Source: Lewinellaceae bacterium (GTDB lineage: Bacteria > Bacteroidota > Bacteroidia > Chitinophagales > Saprospiraceae). From it: a DNA stretch of 64,000 nucleotides. The position numbers and the translations under genes were made by a program. Where the stretch lies: assembly GCA_020636135.1 (NCBI GenBank), contig JACJYK010000002.1:198501-262500 (forward strand). The letters are read 5' to 3'. Below the pieces are notes generated by a model that had not been told where the DNA came from, made no database searches, and worked only from the letters and a program-made list of their open reading frames with translations. This document shows positions 17,829-26,731 of this stretch, in pieces; the stretch's first letter is position 1; each line of letters begins with the position of its first letter.

Positions 17829-19964
17829 ATGACCAATCAACCGTATTCCCCTGAAATTCAGCGGCAGTATTTTGACCTGTCCAAACAATGGCTGGCGCAT
17901 CCTGTCCAGCCATCGGAAGCACATTTGATTCAACTGGGAGATGCGCTCCGCTACCACGAATGGCGGTATTATGTCCTCAATGATCCGGTTATCAGTGACT
18001 TCGAATACGATCAATTGTACAAACAGCTGGAATCACTCGAGGCTGCGCATCCTTCGTGGAAACAACCGGATTCACCCACCCAGCGCGTGTCCAGTGATTT
18101 GACGGATCTGTTTCGAACGGTAGCTCATCTGCGACCCATGCTCTCGCTGGATAATTCCTACAATGCAGAGGATTTGCGGAGCTTCGATGAGCAGGTGAAA
18201 AAACTGAACTTCCTGCCGGCGGACGCCGAGGTGGAATATTCCGTGGAGCCCAAATTTGACGGAGGTAGCATTGCGGTTGTATACGAAAACGATTTCCTGG
18301 TGCGGGCTGCCACCCGGGGCAATGGGGTAGAAGGGGAGGAAATCACCAATAACATCAGGACGATACGTTCGATCCCTCTCAAGGCTGATTTTAAAATTCA
18401 TGGGATCTATCGGGCCGAGCTTCGCGGAGAAGCACTGATCGCCAAGGAAAAATTCAGGAAAATAAATGCGGAGCGGGAAGCCGAGGGATTACCGCTTTTT
18501 GCCAATCCACGCAACACAGCCACCGGAGGTCTGCGCACCAAGGATCCACGTGAGACAGCGGCGCGTTCCATCGATGCGTTCATCTACCAGTTGGGATATG
18601 CCGAAGATGCCAATGGCCGCATTGTTACCGATGACCATGGCTCCCATGCCGCCAATATGGACTTTTTGGGGTTACTGGGCTTTCGGGTTCCTGTAGATGT
18701 CACCCGGGTATGCCGCAACATTGAGGATGTCATTCAGTATTGTTTCGATTGGGAAGCGAGGCGGGAGTCCTATCCCTATGAGATCGATGGTATGGTCATT
18801 AAAGTAAACAGCCTGGAGATGCAGGAACGGGCAGGGTATACCAGCCATCACCCCCGCTGGGCCATTGCTTTTAAATTTAAGGCCAAGCAGGCTACCAGTA
18901 CGTTGTTGCACGTCGATTTTCAGGTCGGCAAGATCGGTTCGATCACGCCGGTAGCAAAGATTGAACCGGTCCAGTTGGCCGGGGTTACCGTGTCTTCGGT
19001 CTCGCTGCACAACGAAGATTTTATCCGTTCCAGAGATATCCGCCTGGGCGACAAAGTACTCGTCGAACGTGCCGGGGATGTAATTCCCTATATCGTCAAG
19101 CCTCTGGAAGAGCTGCGTACCGGCAATGAAAAGGTTATAGAGTTTCCCAAAAATTGTCCGGTGTGTCACCATCCGCTCTTCCGCGAACCGGAGGAAGCCG
19201 CCTGGCGCTGTGTCAATTACCAATGTGAGGCCCAGGTCCTGCAGCGGATGATCCATCATGTTTCCAAAGATGCCATGGATATCGAGGGCTTTGGTCGCGC
19301 CAATGTAGAGCGCTTTTATGCTCTGGGATGGCTACATAACCTGGCGGATATTTATCGACTGGACTATGATAAGATTGCCGGGCTCGAAGGGTTTGGTAAA
19401 AAATCGGCTGAGAACCTCCGAGAGGCAGTGGAAAAAGCCAAAAAGAATCCCATCAAACGCTTATTGCACAGTCTCAGTATCCACCATCTGGGGAAAAGGG
19501 TCTCTGAGTTGATCGCTGCGGAAGTCGGTCACGTGCTGGAACTGAAAGATTGGGACTTCGACCGCTTTGTGGCTATTAAAGACGTGGGACCGGTGGTCTC
19601 ACAAAATATAATCGCCTTCTTCAAGCAGCCGGACAATATCCGTATGCTGGAGGAGATGGAGGCCTTAGGGGTCAATTTTACCCAGACCGGGCAGGATCGT
19701 GCCAAGGTGGTAGCCACGGATGCCCCGCTGGCAGGGAAGACCATCTTATTCACCGGATCGCTGGAGCATATGTCCCGGACTGAAGCACAGGTTATGGCCG
19801 CCGCCGCCGGGGCAAAAAACATCAGTGCGGTAAGCGGTAACCTGGACATCCTGGTCGTCGGTGAAAATGCCGGGTCCAAACTGACCAAGGCACAGGCTCT
19901 GGGTACCGTAACGATCTGGACGGAGGTGGAATTTTTAGAGCAGATTGGTAAAGGAACGTCTTGA
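17829..19964 (+). CDS. ligA: NAD-dependent DNA ligase
   Basis: This 711-residue protein is the LigA replicative ligase, joining nicks in DNA using NAD+. Visible parts are the N-terminal Ia domain (about 1-80, with YHEWRYYVLNDPVISDFEYD), the adenylation domain with the active lysine K142 in EPKFDGG, and an OB fold. The zinc finger has C443-x2-C446-x14-C461-x4-C466, the HhH repeats include IEGFGRANVE and GFGKKSAENL, and a C-terminal BRCT domain covers about 635-711. The start at 17829 follows the previous stop by four bases; upstream codons in frame belong to the overlapping T9SS gene. The only departure from the family is GG in place of the usual GL after the KxD motif. Confidence 0.97.
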   Translation: MTNQPYSPEIQRQYFDLSKQWLAHPVQPSEAHLIQLGDALRYHEWRYYVLNDPVISDFEYDQLYKQLESLEAAHPSWKQPDSPTQRVSSDLTDLFRTVAHLRPMLSLDNSYNAEDLRSFDEQVKKLNFLPADAEVEYSVEPKFDGGSIAVVYENDFLVRAATRGNGVEGEEITNNIRTIRSIPLKADFKIHGIYRAELRGEALIAKEKFRKINAEREAEGLPLFANPRNTATGGLRTKDPRETAARSIDAFIYQLGYAEDANGRIVTDDHGSHAANMDFLGLLGFRVPVDVTRVCRNIEDVIQYCFDWEARRESYPYEIDGMVIKVNSLEMQERAGYTSHHPRWAIAFKFKAKQATSTLLHVDFQVGKIGSITPVAKIEPVQLAGVTVSSVSLHNEDFIRSRDIRLGDKVLVERAGDVIPYIVKPLEELRTGNEKVIEFPKNCPVCHHPLFREPEEAAWRCVNYQCEAQVLQRMIHHVSKDAMDIEGFGRANVERFYALGWLHNLADIYRLDYDKIAGLEGFGKKSAENLREAVEKAKKNPIKRLLHSLSIHHLGKRVSELIAAEVGHVLELKDWDFDRFVAIKDVGPVVSQNIIAFFKQPDNIRMLEEMEALGVNFTQTGQDRAKVVATDAPLAGKTILFTGSLEHMSRTEAQVMAAAAGAKNISAVSGNLDILVVGENAGSKLTKAQALGTVTIWTEVEFLEQIGKGTS

Positions 19965-20698
19965 GAGTTCACCGTTCCAGTTTGGCAGGAAAGATCGTTC
20001 CGCCGCTGTTGGGTTTGATTTTGCTGGTAGCCTGCCACCAAAGCGCCACCCGTGTCCCTGAGGTTATTGAACCGTTGCCGGACAGCCTCGATCCGGATAC
20101 CTATTCTGAAATGGATCAGCCGGTACGAGTGGTATTCGATTACGATACATCTCAATGGGTTGAGATCCCGGACCAGCCACCCTATTTTTTGGATCTCCGT
20201 TATGCCGGTGATCATAATTTTGTACATCGAACTATTTATCCATGCGGACGCTGTTTGTTGAAGAAGGCTGCCGGGGAAGCTTTGCTTTCGCTAAAGGACT
20301 CTCTGAATGCACGGGGCCTGGGGATGGTGCTCTGGGATTGTTACCGGCCAATACAGGCCCAACAGGTGTTGTGGGAAGCATTTCCGAACGCGTCTTATGT
20401 AACACCACCTTCCAGAGGCTCCATGCACAGCCGCGGCCTGGCTGTTGACCTGGGATTGACGGATGCTGCCGGAAATCTGCTGGATCTGGGATCCGATTTC
20501 GATCATTTTGGCCCGGAGGCGCATCGGGATTTCAGTGGACTGACACAAGGTGTCCGGGAGCGCAGACATTTACTGGACCGGTGGATGACCGCCGCAGGAT
20601 TTGGCGGAATTCGTACCGAGTGGTGGCATTATTCCTACCGCCAGGCATTTGCACCCGTCGATTCGTTTCAGTGGGGCTGTATTTCGGCAAATGAATGA
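19961..20698 (+). CDS. D-alanyl-D-alanine dipeptidase (VanX/DdpX type), lipoprotein
   Basis: This 245-residue M15 zinc peptidase cleaves D-Ala-D-Ala or related dipeptides released from peptidoglycan. The metal motif S-M-H156-SRGLAVD163 and the catalytic E220-WWH223 are intact. No ATG fits: the frame opens with TTG at 19961, overlapping the ligA stop as TTGA, or alternatively with TTG at 19982. Both give a lipobox (LLVAC) after a hydrophobic stretch, so the enzyme is probably membrane-anchored in the periplasm. It is encoded far from any vancomycin-resistance genes, so a murein-recycling role is more likely than resistance. The start codon is the least certain part. Confidence 0.9.
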   Translation: MRVHRSSLAGKIVPPLLGLILLVACHQSATRVPEVIEPLPDSLDPDTYSEMDQPVRVVFDYDTSQWVEIPDQPPYFLDLRYAGDHNFVHRTIYPCGRCLLKKAAGEALLSLKDSLNARGLGMVLWDCYRPIQAQQVLWEAFPNASYVTPPSRGSMHSRGLAVDLGLTDAAGNLLDLGSDFDHFGPEAHRDFSGLTQGVRERRHLLDRWMTAAGFGGIRTEWWHYSYRQAFAPVDSFQWGCISANE

Positions 20699-20800
20699 TT
20701 GATCCTGAAAACATAAGGGGTCCTTCTGTCGTTTCACTAGCTGGGATTTTGATCCCAAACAGGGTATATTTTCTATTTTTACTTTTTCAAATCCAAATAT

Positions 20801-21769
20801 ATGTCGGAGCAGATACAATCGGATGTGCAGGCGGTGGATGCATTAGCCCGTAAATACCATGAGATCAAATCGGAAGTAGGTAAGGTGATCATCGGTCAGG
20901 ATGAAGTGGTTCAGGCGGTAATCATATCCTTATTCAGTAATGGCCACAGCTTACTGGTCGGTGTACCGGGGTTGGCTAAAACCTTGCTGGTGCACACCAT
21001 TGCCGATGCGCTGGATCTGGAGTTCAAACGGATCCAGTTTACGCCGGACCTGATGCCTTCCGACATCACCGGATCAGAAATCCTCGATGAGTCGAGGCAT
21101 TTCCGCTTCAATAAGGGGCCCCTTTTTGCCAACATTGTCCTCGCGGATGAGATCAACCGTACCCCGCCGAAGACCCAGGCAGCATTGCTTGAAGCGATGC
21201 AGGAAAGGGTGGTGACGGTCAGCGGTCAGCGGCATCTGCTTCCCAAACCATTTTTTGTACTGGCTACACAGAACCCGATCGAACAGGAAGGAACTTATCC
21301 GCTGCCGGAAGCGCAGCTTGACCGGTTCATGTTCAATATTCCTCTGGATTATCCATCCTATGAAGAAGAAATCAAGGTGGTGAAGGAGACGACGGTCATC
21401 CAGAACTATTCACTGAAGAGCATTATGGATGCCGAAGAGATCTTGTTTTTTCAAAACCTGATAAGGAAGATCCCGGTTCCGGATAATGTGCTGGAATATG
21501 CTGTCAAGATGGCAACCCGAACCCGTCCGCAAACCAAAATGGCCAGTGAAAAGGTGAACAACTATCTGGCCTGGGGTGCAGGTCCGCGTGCGTCCCAATA
21601 TCTTGTACTTGGAGCCAAATGCCATGCCGCCATCCGCGGAAAATATGCACCCGATATGGACGATGTCCGCGCCATCGCCAAATATGTGTTAAGGCACCGC
21701 ATCGTGCGGAATTATAAGGCGGAAGCAGAAGGTGTGACCGAAGAAATGCTGATCCAGGACTTGTTCTGA
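20801..21769 (+). CDS. MoxR-family AAA+ ATPase
   Basis: This 322-residue cytoplasmic ATPase has Walker A GVPGLAKTLLV, Walker B VLADEINRTPPKTQ and the MoxR signature LEAMQERVVTVSG, followed by ATQNPIEQEGTYPLPEAQLD. MoxR proteins act as chaperone-like remodelling ATPases with DUF58 and von Willebrand factor A proteins, for instance in aerotolerance operons. None of those partners is adjacent here: the downstream gene is a DUF4837 lipoprotein. It may therefore be the stand-alone paralogue found in many Bacteroidota. The 102-base upstream gap has AT-rich TATATTTT and TATTTTTA sequences that could be a -7 element, but neither is an exact match. Confidence 0.93.
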   Translation: MSEQIQSDVQAVDALARKYHEIKSEVGKVIIGQDEVVQAVIISLFSNGHSLLVGVPGLAKTLLVHTIADALDLEFKRIQFTPDLMPSDITGSEILDESRHFRFNKGPLFANIVLADEINRTPPKTQAALLEAMQERVVTVSGQRHLLPKPFFVLATQNPIEQEGTYPLPEAQLDRFMFNIPLDYPSYEEEIKVVKETTVIQNYSLKSIMDAEEILFFQNLIRKIPVPDNVLEYAVKMATRTRPQTKMASEKVNNYLAWGAGPRASQYLVLGAKCHAAIRGKYAPDMDDVRAIAKYVLRHRIVRNYKAEAEGVTEEMLIQDLF

Positions 21770-21815
21770 CACACCATCCATTTGGCGGGAAGCATCTATA
21801 TTGATAAATACCAGC

Positions 21816-22910
21816 ATGTCATTATTCAAGCATAAATATTTTCTTCACGTATTCATTCTGGCGGGGATCATCTGGAGCAGTTGCGGGGGAAATCTCGCCG
21901 AGAAACTGAAGAATATCCCGACCGCCATCGGGTCGACCAATCAATTGACCGTGATCGCGGATCAGGACCTTTGGGACGGCATGATCGGCGATACATTCCG
22001 GTACCTTTATGAAGGTGCTTACCCGATGATGCCACAGCCGGAGCCATTGTTCGATGTCCGTTATTACACACCTGCCCAGGTCAGCATCGAGTCGGTACGT
22101 CGTGAATTACGCACCTATGTTTATCTGGCCGACCTCAGTGACACCGCTTCACAAGCAACCAAACAGGTGATCGCTGATCTTGGCGACGAAATTGTGGTAA
22201 GAGCTAAGACCGACCCCGGATTTTCCAATAAAGTGGGTCGTGACAAATGGGCCCGTGGACAGATCATCTTCTATGTTCTGGGCTACGGCAAGGATGAGCT
22301 GATCAATAACATTGCCGGCAGCTTCAACGGGATAGCCCAGCGCATCCATTCTTTTGATGAAAGCCAGATCCGGGCAAAAACCTACCTCTCCGGTGACAAT
22401 AACGTCATCAATGGACTGATCACCGAAAAGTTCGGCATCCAGCTGGATATTCCGGCCGATTACAAAAAGGCCATTGAGGATTCGACCACCCTCTGGGTAC
22501 GCCGGGACTTGTCCGACCTGACCAGCTCACTGCTCATCCATACCGTCAAATACACCGATGAGGAGCAGTTAAGTAAAGAAGGGATCAAAGCATTGTGTGA
22601 TGAGGTGACACGCAAGTACATCACAACCAACACACCGGGATCTTACATGCTGATCAACGATGTGGACCTGCCCATGTATGTCTACAAGAAAGACATCGAC
22701 AAGGCTTATACCCTGGAGGCGCGGGGAATCTGGGAGATGAAATACGACTACATGGGTGGTCCGTTTTTCGCCTACCTGATCAAGGATCCGCAGCGCAACC
22801 GGTTAATTCTTATCGATGCCTTCGTCTATGCGCCCGGGAAACAGAAACGGGATTTCATGCAACAGCTGGAATACATCGTCACGCATCTGAAATTTGCTGA
22901 TAACATCTGA
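21816..22910 (+). CDS. DUF4837-family lipoprotein
   Basis: This 364-residue lipoprotein has a short hydrophobic signal ending at WSSC. The mature part begins with GGNLAEKLKNIPTAIGSTNQ and contains the DUF4837 segments QDLWDGMIGDTFRYLYEGAY and MMPQPEPLFDVRYYTP. The family is restricted mainly to Bacteroidota and has no assigned function. I start at the ATG at 21816; an in-frame TTG at 21801 would only add five residues before the signal. It follows moxR after 46 bases, so the two may be co-transcribed, and a link between MoxR and this envelope lipoprotein is a reasonable but untested idea. Confidence 0.85.
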   Translation: MSLFKHKYFLHVFILAGIIWSSCGGNLAEKLKNIPTAIGSTNQLTVIADQDLWDGMIGDTFRYLYEGAYPMMPQPEPLFDVRYYTPAQVSIESVRRELRTYVYLADLSDTASQATKQVIADLGDEIVVRAKTDPGFSNKVGRDKWARGQIIFYVLGYGKDELINNIAGSFNGIAQRIHSFDESQIRAKTYLSGDNNVINGLITEKFGIQLDIPADYKKAIEDSTTLWVRRDLSDLTSSLLIHTVKYTDEEQLSKEGIKALCDEVTRKYITTNTPGSYMLINDVDLPMYVYKKDIDKAYTLEARGIWEMKYDYMGGPFFAYLIKDPQRNRLILIDAFVYAPGKQKRDFMQQLEYIVTHLKFADNI

Positions 22911-22968
22911 AACACCGGAATTCCGGATACCCTGACACCTCGAATTCCTGACGCCCTGGTGCCTGGTC

Positions 22969-23550
22969 CTATCTCCCAAACCAGCCGAAGCGCAAACCAA
23001 TGGATGCGTTCAGTCCGCTGAAATCACTGTTGGTGTAGCCGTCGGTGCGCACGCCATCCACGATGCGATAGCTGGCTCCGGCTGAGATCCGGAACCACCG
23101 GGCTACATTGAGTTCGACACCGGCTTCCGGAGTCAGTACAAACAAGCCGTCAACATTCCGGTGCCAATGATCAAATTCATCCTGCAGATTAATACCGAGG
23201 CCGCCCCAGCCTATTTTCATGCTTCCATAAGCATGGACCAGTTTTTTGGTTGGATACATATACCCAATCCAAAACCCACCATGGGCGATTTCCAGCTCCG
23301 GTTGGTCGCCATCCAGCAGAGCCTGGTAATCGGTGCTGCCCAGGCCATACCATCCGAGAAACAGTTCATTAAAGACCAGTCCCCCTCCACCGCCCATGGA
23401 TGGCCGGTAGTCGCCATTGATCTTGCTGGATTCAAAAAGCACAGCACCAAAGCCGCCATTCAGACGCATGTTGTGGAATAAAGTTTCTGTTTGAGCAGAT
23501 ACCAGTGAAGCAGTAAAAAGCAGGATCGTAAATAAAACAGGCTTTCTCAT
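22969..23550 (-). CDS. Outer-membrane beta-barrel-like protein
   Basis: This 193-residue exported protein has a signal peptide (core VLFTILLFTASLVS, cleavage after SAQ). The mature part is a series of short amphipathic strands rich in glycine and aromatics, ending in GLNASIGLRFGWFGR. That is a typical outer-membrane strand, though it does not end in Phe itself. The size suggests a small eight-stranded barrel. I chose the ATG at 23550 (MRKPVLF), which gives a compact signal peptide, over the in-frame upstream codon. Its function is unknown. It is followed downstream by a short gap and preceded by the repeat cluster. Confidence 0.72.
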   Translation of the reverse strand: MRKPVLFTILLFTASLVSAQTETLFHNMRLNGGFGAVLFESSKINGDYRPSMGGGGGLVFNELFLGWYGLGSTDYQALLDGDQPELEIAHGGFWIGYMYPTKKLVHAYGSMKIGWGGLGINLQDEFDHWHRNVDGLFVLTPEAGVELNVARWFRISAGASYRIVDGVRTDGYTNSDFSGLNASIGLRFGWFGR

Positions 23551-23643
23551 ACGATTAAGGTTTAGCATCAACTATTAAATGATTTACTCCAAGGATACCG
23601 GCTAAATATTTGCCCCCCTATCCGGAAGCTGTATTTATTTGAT

Positions 23644-24427
23644 CCCCAGGCTGAAGCCGTGGGGTTATAGGTTGTTATGCCTTTGGATGCTGTCCCCAGA
23701 CAGAAACTGTGGGACTACTGGAGTTTCACCTCTGATACTTCTGATACCTTTTATACCTTTCCCCCCATGCTCCATGCTCCATGCTAGGTTCCCCAGGCTG
23801 AAGCCACGGGGTTATAGGGAGTTATGCCTTTGGATGCTGTCCCCAGACAGAAACTGTGGGACTACTGGAGTTTCACCTCTGATACCTCTGATACTTCTGA
23901 TACCTTTCCACCCATGCTCCAACCTCCATGCTAGTCCCCGGGCTAAAGCCACGGGGTTATAGGGTGTTATGCCTTTGGATGCTGTCCCCAGACAGAAACT
24001 GTGGGACTACTGGAGTTTCACATCTGATGCCTCTGATACTCCTGATACCTTTTTTACCTTTCCCTCCATGCTCCATGCTAGTTTCCCCAGGCTGAAGCCA
24101 CGGGGTTATAGGGTGTTATGCCTTTGGATGAGATCCCCAGACAGAAACTGTGGGACTACTGGAGTTTCACATCTGATGCCTCTGATACTTCTGATGCCTT
24201 TCCCTCCATGCTCCAGCCTCCATGCTAGTCCCCGGGCTGAAGCCACGGGGTTATAGGGTGTTATGCCTTTGGATGCGATCCTACCTTTTACCCCCATGCT
24301 CCATGCTCTATGCTCCATGCTAGGTTCCCCAGGCTGAAGCCATAGGGTTACAGTGTTTCACCTCAGATACTTCTGATACTTCTGATACTTCTGGAACCCC
24401 TGATACCCTTTTACCTTTCCCCCCTGC
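23644..24427. repeat. Composite palindromic repeat cluster, six copies
   Basis: Six head-to-tail copies start at 23644, 23791, 23936, 24085, 24230 and 24327. The first four are 145-149 bases and the last two are about 100 bases, having lost the middle. Each full unit has four parts: hairpin 1 (CCCC-x-GGCT-GA-AGCC-xx-GGGG), a linker, hairpin 2 (GTCCC...CAG-AAA-CTG-T-GGGAC), then nonamers of the type TCTGATACC and heptamers of the type CCATGCT. In copies 1, 3 and 5 the outer stem pairs change together (A/T in copy 1, G/C in 3 and 5), which supports a real hairpin. The layout resembles REP/BIME elements. No transposase is in the window. The cluster fills the gap between the outer-membrane protein gene and htpG. 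Confidence 0.85.
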
Positions 24428-26293
24428 CTATTTCATAAACTCCAGGGAGTTTTCAATAAAACGGGTCAGCTCTTCCCCCTTAAGCATATTCTGATTAAGC
24501 CGGGCGAGATTGTACAGGTAATTGGCAAAGGTTTCTTTTTTCTCCTCGCTTTTCATCTTGAGCAGCTTGTCGGCCACCAGCGGATGATTGGTATTGACTA
24601 CCACCTGGTAAAAATCATCCCGGTCGCCAAATCCGCCCATACCCTGGAGGGCCTGCATTTCCTGCATTCTCCGCATGAACTCCGGGCGCGTAATCACAAC
24701 CGGATGATCCTCCGGTGACAGCGCTTTCAGCTGGATCTTGTTTTTGGCATCACCCAGGGCTGTTTCAAAGAGTTCCTTCACTTTCTCCTGTTGTTTTTCA
24801 GAGAGTACCGATTCTTGCTTTTCATCTTTCTGGATCAGATTATCCAGGGTGTCGGAGTCGACGCGTACGAACGTCAGATCATTGAGTTTGTACTCCAGAT
24901 GCTGCATGTAGTGATTGTCGATGATCTGATTCATCAGCAATACGTCATAACCTTTTGAACGCGCGGCTTTCAGGTAGGAGTCAAAACCGGTTTTGTCTGG
25001 CGTGTACAGGCAAATGAGTTTGTCGTGTTTGTCGGTTTGCAGATCCTTGATGTGCGCTTTGTATTCATCGATGGTGTAGGCTTTGCCATCCACATTTTTC
25101 AACAGGGCGAATTTGATCGCTTTTTCATAGAACTTCTCATCGGAGATGATTCCGTATTTAACGAACATCCCGATATCATCCCATTTGTTTTCGAAGGATT
25201 CCCGGTCTTTATTGAACAATTCCTGCAGTTTCTCAGCTACCTTCTTGGTGATGTAGCTGTTGATCTTCTTGACGTTGGCATCACTCTGCAGATAACTTCT
25301 GGATACGTTTAATGGAATATCCGGTGAGTCGATCACACCGTGCAATAAGGTCAGGAACTCCGGTACGATTTCTTTCACCTCATCGGTCACATAAACCTGA
25401 TTGGAGTAAAGCTGTATTTTGTTCTTCTGGACCTCAAAGGTATTGTTCAGTTTAGGGAAGTAAAGGATCCCTGTAAGATTGAACGGATAGTCGATATTCA
25501 GGTGAATCCAGAACATCGGTTCCGGCGTGAAGGGATATAGCACCTCGTAGAAGGACTTGTAATCCTCATCGGTCAGGTCCGAAGGTTGTTTTTTCCAGAG
25601 TGGCGGCGTATCATTAATGATGTTCGGCAATTCTTCCTTAACCTCCTTGGCATCGTCGCCCTCACCTTCCATGTTCGTTTCGGTACGGGTGCCAAACTGG
25701 ATGGGCACGGGCAGAAACTTGCAATATTTCTGCAACAGATCTTCAATGCGCGACTGCTCCAGGAACTCTACACTGTCATCTGCAATATGCAGAACGATAT
25801 CGGTTCCCCGGTCAGTCTTATCGTTCTCGTCCAGGGTATATTCCGGTTCACCGGTGCAGGACCAGGTCACTCCGGTTGCCCCATCCTGGTAAGAGCGCGT
25901 GCGGACGTCCACTTGCTTTGACACCATAAATGCGGAATAGAATCCCAGGCCAAAATGGCCGATGATGTTTTCGTCCTTATATTTTTCCAGGAACTCCTGG
26001 GCACTGGAGAATGCCACCTGGTTGAGGTACTTCTCAACCTCAGCCGCGGTCATACCAATACCGCGGTCGGAGATGGTCAGGGTTTTTGCCTCCGTATCCA
26101 GAGAGATCTGGATCGTCAGATCGCCCAGCTCTCCGGCAAAGTCGCCGCGTGAGGCCAGCACTTTTAATTTATTGGTGGCATCAACTGCATTGGAGATGAG
26201 CTCACGAAGAAATATTTCATGATCGGAATAGAGGAACTTCTTGATTATCGGAAAGATGTTTTCGGTTTGAACTGAGATCTTACCCGTTTGCAT
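24428..26293 (-). CDS. htpG: Molecular chaperone HtpG (Hsp90)
   Basis: This 621-residue protein is the bacterial Hsp90. The N-terminal GHKL ATPase domain shows the family signatures YSDHEIFLRELISNAVDA, DRGIGM and GHFGLGFYSAFMV. The middle domain and C-terminal dimerisation domain are complete and the length is normal. It works as a homodimeric ATP-dependent chaperone in the cytoplasm. It is a single gene; its stop lies directly beside the repeat cluster, and I see no ordinary terminator, so the hairpins there may stop transcription. Its upstream region (26294 onward) is unusually long and structured, which may matter for heat-shock control. Confidence 0.97.
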   Translation of the reverse strand: MQTGKISVQTENIFPIIKKFLYSDHEIFLRELISNAVDATNKLKVLASRGDFAGELGDLTIQISLDTEAKTLTISDRGIGMTAAEVEKYLNQVAFSSAQEFLEKYKDENIIGHFGLGFYSAFMVSKQVDVRTRSYQDGATGVTWSCTGEPEYTLDENDKTDRGTDIVLHIADDSVEFLEQSRIEDLLQKYCKFLPVPIQFGTRTETNMEGEGDDAKEVKEELPNIINDTPPLWKKQPSDLTDEDYKSFYEVLYPFTPEPMFWIHLNIDYPFNLTGILYFPKLNNTFEVQKNKIQLYSNQVYVTDEVKEIVPEFLTLLHGVIDSPDIPLNVSRSYLQSDANVKKINSYITKKVAEKLQELFNKDRESFENKWDDIGMFVKYGIISDEKFYEKAIKFALLKNVDGKAYTIDEYKAHIKDLQTDKHDKLICLYTPDKTGFDSYLKAARSKGYDVLLMNQIIDNHYMQHLEYKLNDLTFVRVDSDTLDNLIQKDEKQESVLSEKQQEKVKELFETALGDAKNKIQLKALSPEDHPVVITRPEFMRRMQEMQALQGMGGFGDRDDFYQVVVNTNHPLVADKLLKMKSEEKKETFANYLYNLARLNQNMLKGEELTRFIENSLEFMK

Positions 26294-26647
26294 AAGCTTA
26301 TATTTTTTATTTCCAATTAGGCGTGGGTCAAAAGATATGCCATCATGCCGGATTGTGCCATATTGACAAGGTGACCCATGTCTTCATTACAGTCTTATGG
26401 GTGCAATACTTCCAATGCTGGTCAAAAAAGGGTCAGATTGGTACCTGTTTTTGGTACCGAACGAATCTGAAAAAATATTTTTGACTCCAAATCAAACACC
26501 TTTTTCAATATCATATGGTTATACATAGCTAAACATGCTATGTGAAAAAAAGTGTTCCGGACCACGAATTTCCGGACAAGTTTGGCAAGGTATCTGCATA
26601 ATGAAGACTCGTAAAGCATCTTTCAATAGAGAAGAAAAGCTTTATTA
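26294..26647 (+). ncRNA. Candidate small RNA region divergent from htpG
   Basis: The 438 bases between htpG and the M28 gene hold no convincing protein gene, yet they end on the plus strand in a strong terminator at 26648-26690. A plus-strand transcript starting somewhere after 26294 is therefore likely. Inside are a long hairpin (26433-26470: arms TCAGATT/AATCTGA plus GGTACC/GGTACC), a direct repeat TTCCGGAC (about 26555-26580) and a 7-bp inverted repeat TGGGTCA/TGACCCA (about 26335-26386). The boundaries are not known and I do not recognise a known RNA family. Part of this region must also contain the htpG promoter on the minus strand. Confidence 0.4.
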
Positions 26648-26690
26648 GAGATCGGTCCACTGGGGGGTAAGGGCCGATCTCGCTTTTTTT
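26648..26690 (+). terminator. Strong rho-independent terminator without an upstream gene
   Basis: An 11-bp stem including one G-U pair (26648-26658 with 26671-26681; core GAGATCGG/CCGATCTC) is followed by eight T on the plus strand. The minus strand has no T-run after the hairpin, so it does not serve the M28 gene. It implies a plus-strand transcript from the htpG upstream region. Confidence 0.8.
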
Positions 26691-26731
26691 ATGACGTTAT
26701 GTCAGTATTCCGTTTTTATTCCGAGATTTTT

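Noticed and set aside
23639..24256. Open frames of 95-107 residues through the composite repeats
   Set aside because: The frames merely translate the repeat unit, including its hairpins and microsatellites. The same peptide motifs recur with each copy and there is no codon bias or start context.
23644..24427. CRISPR array
   Set aside because: Units are about 147 bp with no unique spacers, and no cas genes are present.
26422..26619. 65-residue minus-strand ORF in the htpG/M28 gap
   Set aside because: Its composition looks random, it overlaps the long hairpin, and no family features or promoter support it.
26601..26648. 15-codon ORF (MKTRKASFNREEKLY) just before the orphan terminator
   Set aside because: It is too short to judge, has no visible ribosome-binding context and no other support; the region is treated as a candidate small RNA instead.
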